Below, one piece after another: positions 5,693-7,660 of a DNA stretch of 7,660 bases; position 1 is the stretch's first letter; each line of letters begins with the position of its first letter. Source of the DNA: Chloroflexota bacterium (GTDB lineage: Bacteria; Chloroflexota; Dehalococcoidia; Tepidiformales; Tepidiformaceae); the NCBI GenBank assembly GCA_021823905.1, contig JAKALX010000168.1:1-7660 (forward strand), read 5' to 3'. The notes below the pieces were generated by a model, which was given only the letters and a program-made list of their open reading frames with translations, did no database searches and was not told the DNA's origin. A program made the translations under genes and the position numbers.

Positions 5693-6511
5693 CTACCGGC
5701 TCGCCGTTGCCGCCGGGCTCGGCGACTGCTTGGGAGACGGTGTCGGCGTCACGTAGTTTCCGGTCGGCGTCGGCGCGATCGCTTCCTTCTGTCCGAGCGC
5801 TTTCGCATCCACGATTCGCGCGAGGTCGCGGACGATCGTGACGCTCATGAATGGGTCGGCGCCGTACGTCATCACGACGGTTACCAGGTTGCCGCGCCGG
5901 AAGAGGAAGCGATGGTAGGCGGCATCGACCGTGCTCGTCCCGATCTTGCCGGCTACGAGCCTCCAGGCGCTCGACTTGTTCCCCAACTGGGGCGCGTTCA
6001 CCGGCTGGGCCGAGCCGGCCTTCAGGCGGCCCTCGAAATAGTCGTACGCCTTCTTCGCACCTGACTCGTCCTTGAAGAGGTGCGTCTCGACGGCGATGTC
6101 GTAGGCGCCGTTCTGGAGGATCGCCTTGTCGGAACCCTCGGGCCGGAACGACGTCTCGTACCCTCCGAGGTAGCCCCATTCGGTCAACAGCTTCTCGCCG
6201 TTGTCGCCTTCGGCGAACGTCTTGCTGCTCCCGTAGTTCTGCGCATTGAGAACGAACGTATCCGGCACGTTCGTGATGAACGCGGTGCCCAGGTCGTCCA
6301 GGCTGAGGGCGAAGCGGCTGGCCGGCATGGTCAGGATCGGCGACGTCGAAGCGTCGTTGGCGGCTGCCTGGGCGCTGGCCGCCGGGCTTCCGCTCGCCGC
6401 CGAACCGGAAGGCGCGGCCTTCGTCCCGCCGCCACAGGCGGCCAGCAACGCCGCGAGCACGGACGCGCACAACACGGGGGCGCCGAGCGCCCGGATCGAC
6501 CGGCGGATCAT
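5693..6511 (-). CDS. Lipoprotein, paralogue of the next gene, family unknown
   Basis: The 272-residue product starts MIRRSIRALG, has a hydrophobic stretch and a lipobox LLAAC with C26 as the lipidated cysteine, then GGG and an Ala/Ser/Gly linker (30-60). A folded domain (about 64-245) carries ASRF (64), VETHLF (141-146), GAKKAYDYF, YHRFLFRRGN (199-208) and DPFMSV-x2-VRDLA. The tail (247-272) is Pro/Thr/Ser-rich. I do not recognise the family. The ATG at 6511 has AGGGAG 5 nt upstream; an open frame continuing to 6718 lacks support and would bury the signal sequence. It is first in the minus-strand cluster, directly after a good promoter, and its stop lies 2 nt before the start of its paralogue. 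Tethering to the outer face of the cytoplasmic membrane is predicted. Confidence 0.85.
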   Translation of the reverse strand: MIRRSIRALGAPVLCASVLAALLAACGGGTKAAPSGSAASGSPAASAQAAANDASTSPILTMPASRFALSLDDLGTAFITNVPDTFVLNAQNYGSSKTFAEGDNGEKLLTEWGYLGGYETSFRPEGSDKAILQNGAYDIAVETHLFKDESGAKKAYDYFEGRLKAGSAQPVNAPQLGNKSSAWRLVAGKIGTSTVDAAYHRFLFRRGNLVTVVMTYGADPFMSVTIVRDLARIVDAKALGQKEAIAPTPTGNYVTPTPSPKQSPSPAATASR

Positions 6512-6516
6512 ACGCG

Positions 6517-6522
6517 CTCCCT
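6517..6522 (-). promoter_or_regulatory. Ribosome binding site of the lipoprotein gene
   Basis: AGGGAG on the minus strand ends 5 nt before the ATG at 6511. It decides this start over in-frame upstream codons and places the signal peptide at the N terminus. Confidence 0.75.
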
Positions 6523-6530
6523 GATTCAGG
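6520..6530. promoter_or_regulatory. Possible small operator palindrome
   Basis: CCTGATTCAGG is a palindrome with 5-bp arms around one central base. It covers the expected transcription start of the minus-strand cluster and overlaps the ribosome site at one end. The position suits a repressor or an mRNA structure, but the arms are short and chance is possible. Confidence 0.25.
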
Positions 6531-6537
6531 TGACCCG

Positions 6538-6566
6538 AATATACGGGCGGCCCCCGTTTGGGTGAA
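6538..6566 (-). promoter_or_regulatory. Sigma70-like promoter of the minus-strand cluster
   Basis: On the minus strand TTCACC (6566-6561, 4 of 6 matches to TTGACA) and TATATT (6543-6538, 5 of 6 to TATAAT) are 17 nt apart. Transcription would start near 6531, leaving a leader of about 20 nt that contains the ribosome site. This is the best promoter match I found in the window and would drive lipoprotein, paralogue, protease and phosphatase. A 5-bp inverted repeat (ACGGG/CCCGT, 6543-6557) falls within the spacer. Confidence 0.55.
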
Positions 6567-6623
6567 GGAAAGGCGTTAGGGGCAGGGAAAGGGGCCTGCC
6601 ACGACGCGGGTTCGCTGGCTCGC

Positions 6624-6653
6624 TTGCCCCATCCCGGCGGCGCGGTGCTTACT
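6624..6653 (+). promoter_or_regulatory. Possible leaderless-type promoter of the RNA methyltransferase gene
   Basis: TTGCCC (6624-6629) and CTTACT (6648-6653) are 18 nt apart, and the ATG at 6660 starts 6 nt after the second box. No ribosome site lies before the ATG. The match to a -10 box is poor (3 of 6), but the dehydrogenase gene has almost the same arrangement (TTGCCT, 17 nt, CCTACT, 6 nt, ATG). Confidence 0.3.
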
Positions 6654-6659
6654 ACGGTC

Positions 6660-7424
6660 ATGCCGCGCATGCGTCCCAAGCCGAACGCCACGCCCGACGA
6701 TCTCGCCTTCGGCGTCAACCCCTGCGCGATGGCGCTGGAGGCGGGCGCGGCGAAGTCGCTCTTCTACTACGGCGACACGAAGAACGAGCGCGTCCTCGCG
6801 CTTGTCCGGCAGGCGCGCGAGCAGGGCGTCAACGTTCAGCCCGTCGATCCCGCGCGTCTCGACGAACTTACCGCCGAGGGTGTCCACCAGGGCGTTCTCG
6901 TTCGCCTCCGCAACCTCGAGCCGGCGGACCTTGGCGCGATCGCGAAGTCGGCCGGGAAGTCTTCGCTGGTCATCCTCCTGGATCGCGTCACCGACCCCCA
7001 AAACCTCGGCGCGGTGCTGCGGACCGCGGTCGCGGTCGGCGCCGACGCGATCGTCCTGCCGCCACGGCGCGGCGCGCTCCTGACGCCGGGTGTCCACCGC
7101 GCGAGCGCCGGCCTGAGCTTCATTGCGCCGGTCTGCGCACCGCAGAACCTCAACCAGGCCATTCGCGAGCTGAAGGACGCCGGCTTCTGGGTCGTGGCCG
7201 CCGACGCAGGCGAAGGCTCGCAGTCCGCCACCGCGTTCGACTGGCCGGCGAAGACGGCGCTCATTGTCGGCAGCGAAGGCGAGGGCGTCGGCCAGCTCCT
7301 CCGCCGCGAGAGCGATTTCGTCGTCGCCTTGCCGATGGACCCGCGCGTTGAGTCGCTCAACGTCGGCGTGGCGACGGGCGCGCTGGCGTATCTCTGGCGA
7401 AGGCAGTGGCCGCTGCCGGAGTGA
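6660..7424 (+). CDS. rlmB: TrmH/SpoU-family RNA 2'-O-methyltransferase, RlmB-like
   Basis: The 254-residue enzyme transfers a methyl group from S-adenosylmethionine to a ribose 2'-OH in RNA; RlmB modifies G2251 of 23S rRNA. Residues about 12-85 look like the RlmB substrate-binding domain (FGVNPCAMALEAG, EGVHQGVLVR). The SPOUT domain follows: motif 1 LLDRVTDPQNLGAVLRTA (N115, R121), motif 2 LIVGSEGEGV (E206) and motif 3 ESLNVGVATG (S232, N234), all intact. RlmB is the closest fit by length and order, but another SpoU member with a different rRNA or tRNA target cannot be excluded. I chose ATG 6660. A second ATG at 6669 is possible, and upstream in-frame starts (TTG 6558, GTG 6645) are unlike the family. 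No ribosome site is seen. It is divergent from the lipoprotein cluster and 61 nt before another lipoprotein gene. Confidence 0.88.
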   Translation: MPRMRPKPNATPDDLAFGVNPCAMALEAGAAKSLFYYGDTKNERVLALVRQAREQGVNVQPVDPARLDELTAEGVHQGVLVRLRNLEPADLGAIAKSAGKSSLVILLDRVTDPQNLGAVLRTAVAVGADAIVLPPRRGALLTPGVHRASAGLSFIAPVCAPQNLNQAIRELKDAGFWVVAADAGEGSQSATAFDWPAKTALIVGSEGEGVGQLLRRESDFVVALPMDPRVESLNVGVATGALAYLWRRQWPLPE

Positions 7425-7463
7425 TGAGTGGATGGAGTGCGACTGAGAAGTAGACTCCGAGAA

Positions 7464-7512
7464 GCTGTAGCCAGAAGCTTGGGAAATGAAGTTGGTCTTC
7501 TGGCTTTCCAGC
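7464..7512 (+). promoter_or_regulatory. Hairpin enclosing the start codon of the right-edge lipoprotein gene
   Basis: AGCCAGAAG (7469-7477) pairs perfectly with CTTCTGGCT (7497-7505). GCTG (7464-7467) can add four pairs with CAGC (7509-7512) across a small internal loop. The 19-nt loop contains the TGGGA ribosome-site candidate and the ATG at 7486. This could modulate translation, but a 9-bp stem of this kind may arise by chance in a window this size. Confidence 0.3.
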
Positions 7513-7660
7513 CGCTTCGTCCTGCCTGCCCTTGCGCTGGCCGCCCTGTTGCTGGTCTCCTGCCGCGGGCTTGAGTCTTCCGCCGGGCCGACGGCCAGCG
7601 TGTCTCCCGCAGGCTCCACGCCCTCCACACCGCCTCCGGCGACTGTTTTCCTCACGCCGA
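7486..7660 (+). CDS. N-terminal part of a lipoprotein, cut by the window edge
   Basis: From the ATG at 7486 the frame stays open to the right edge (58 full codons). It begins MKLVFWLSSRFVLPALAL, continues with a leucine-rich core and a lipobox LLVSC, with C26 as the lipidated cysteine, followed by a Ser/Pro/Thr/Gly/Ala-rich linker. That is a standard lipoprotein signal peptide and spacer. The functional domain lies outside the window, so its role is unknown. The ribosome-site candidate TGGGA is only 3 nt from the ATG and weak. It follows the methyltransferase by 61 nt on the same strand with no strong terminator between, so the two may be cotranscribed. Confidence 0.8.
   Translation, partial: MKLVFWLSSRFVLPALALAALLLVSCRGLESSAGPTASVSPAGSTPSTPPPATVFLTP

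Noticed and set aside
5691..6470. N-terminal extension of the membrane-anchored paralogue, making a 539-residue fusion
   Set aside because: The extension is Arg-rich shadow sequence that overlaps the lipoprotein gene in another frame. The membrane helix and paralogous domain start after the GTG at 5690.
6558..6659. Upstream TTG or GTG starts for the methyltransferase
   Set aside because: The added residues are Gly/Ala/Pro-rich and unlike the family N terminus; no ribosome site supports them.
6512..6718. Upstream extension of the lipoprotein to 341 residues
   Set aside because: It would place 69 unrelated residues before a clear signal peptide and lipobox, and it runs through the promoter and divergent region. 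The ATG at 6511 has a good ribosome site.

Overview
The window is GC-rich bacterial chromosome. I see seven complete protein genes, the start of an eighth, and no RNA genes, mobile elements or CRISPR. The best guess for the source is Chloroflexota. That rests on a two-zinc-ribbon protein (C-x2-C pairs, the second with an x17 spacer) carrying a glycine-rich tail, on a secreted subtilase with a Cys/Gly-type beta domain plus Trp-rich C-terminal repeats, and on many small Pro/Thr-tailed envelope proteins. It is inference from protein style, not a phylogenetic result.

Layout from left to right: (1) 1-248 holds no supportable gene and serves as leader of the first gene. (2) 249-659 (+) encodes the small zinc-ribbon protein. 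(3) A 12-bp GC-rich hairpin at 709-745 separates it from the convergent minus-strand cluster. (4) Read on the minus strand from 6511 down to 769, the cluster has five genes: a lipoprotein, a membrane-anchored paralogue of it, a secreted S8 serine protease, a HAD-family phosphatase and a zinc-dependent medium-chain dehydrogenase. The first four are tightly packed (gaps of 2, 38 and 12 nt). The dehydrogenase lies 120 nt further on and may have its own promoter. (5) A divergent intergenic region (6512-6659) carries a good sigma70-like promoter for the minus-strand cluster. (6) 6660-7424 (+) encodes a TrmH/RlmB-type RNA 2'-O-methyltransferase. (7) 7486 to the right edge (+) is the start of another lipoprotein.

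The first three cluster genes all encode exported proteins: two related surface proteins of no family I recognise and a protease with its own signal peptide. Their packing and shared promoter suggest a common envelope role, but nothing in the sequence names the substrate. The phosphatase and dehydrogenase are cytoplasmic metabolic enzymes. They could act one after the other on a phosphorylated polyol, but this is only a guess from adjacency.

The window is mostly ordinary accessory/housekeeping sequence. The observations most worth following are the paralogous surface-protein pair beside the protease, the tandem Trp-rich C-terminal modules of the protease, and the near-identical promoter-to-start context shared by the dehydrogenase and the methyltransferase, neither of which has a ribosome binding site.
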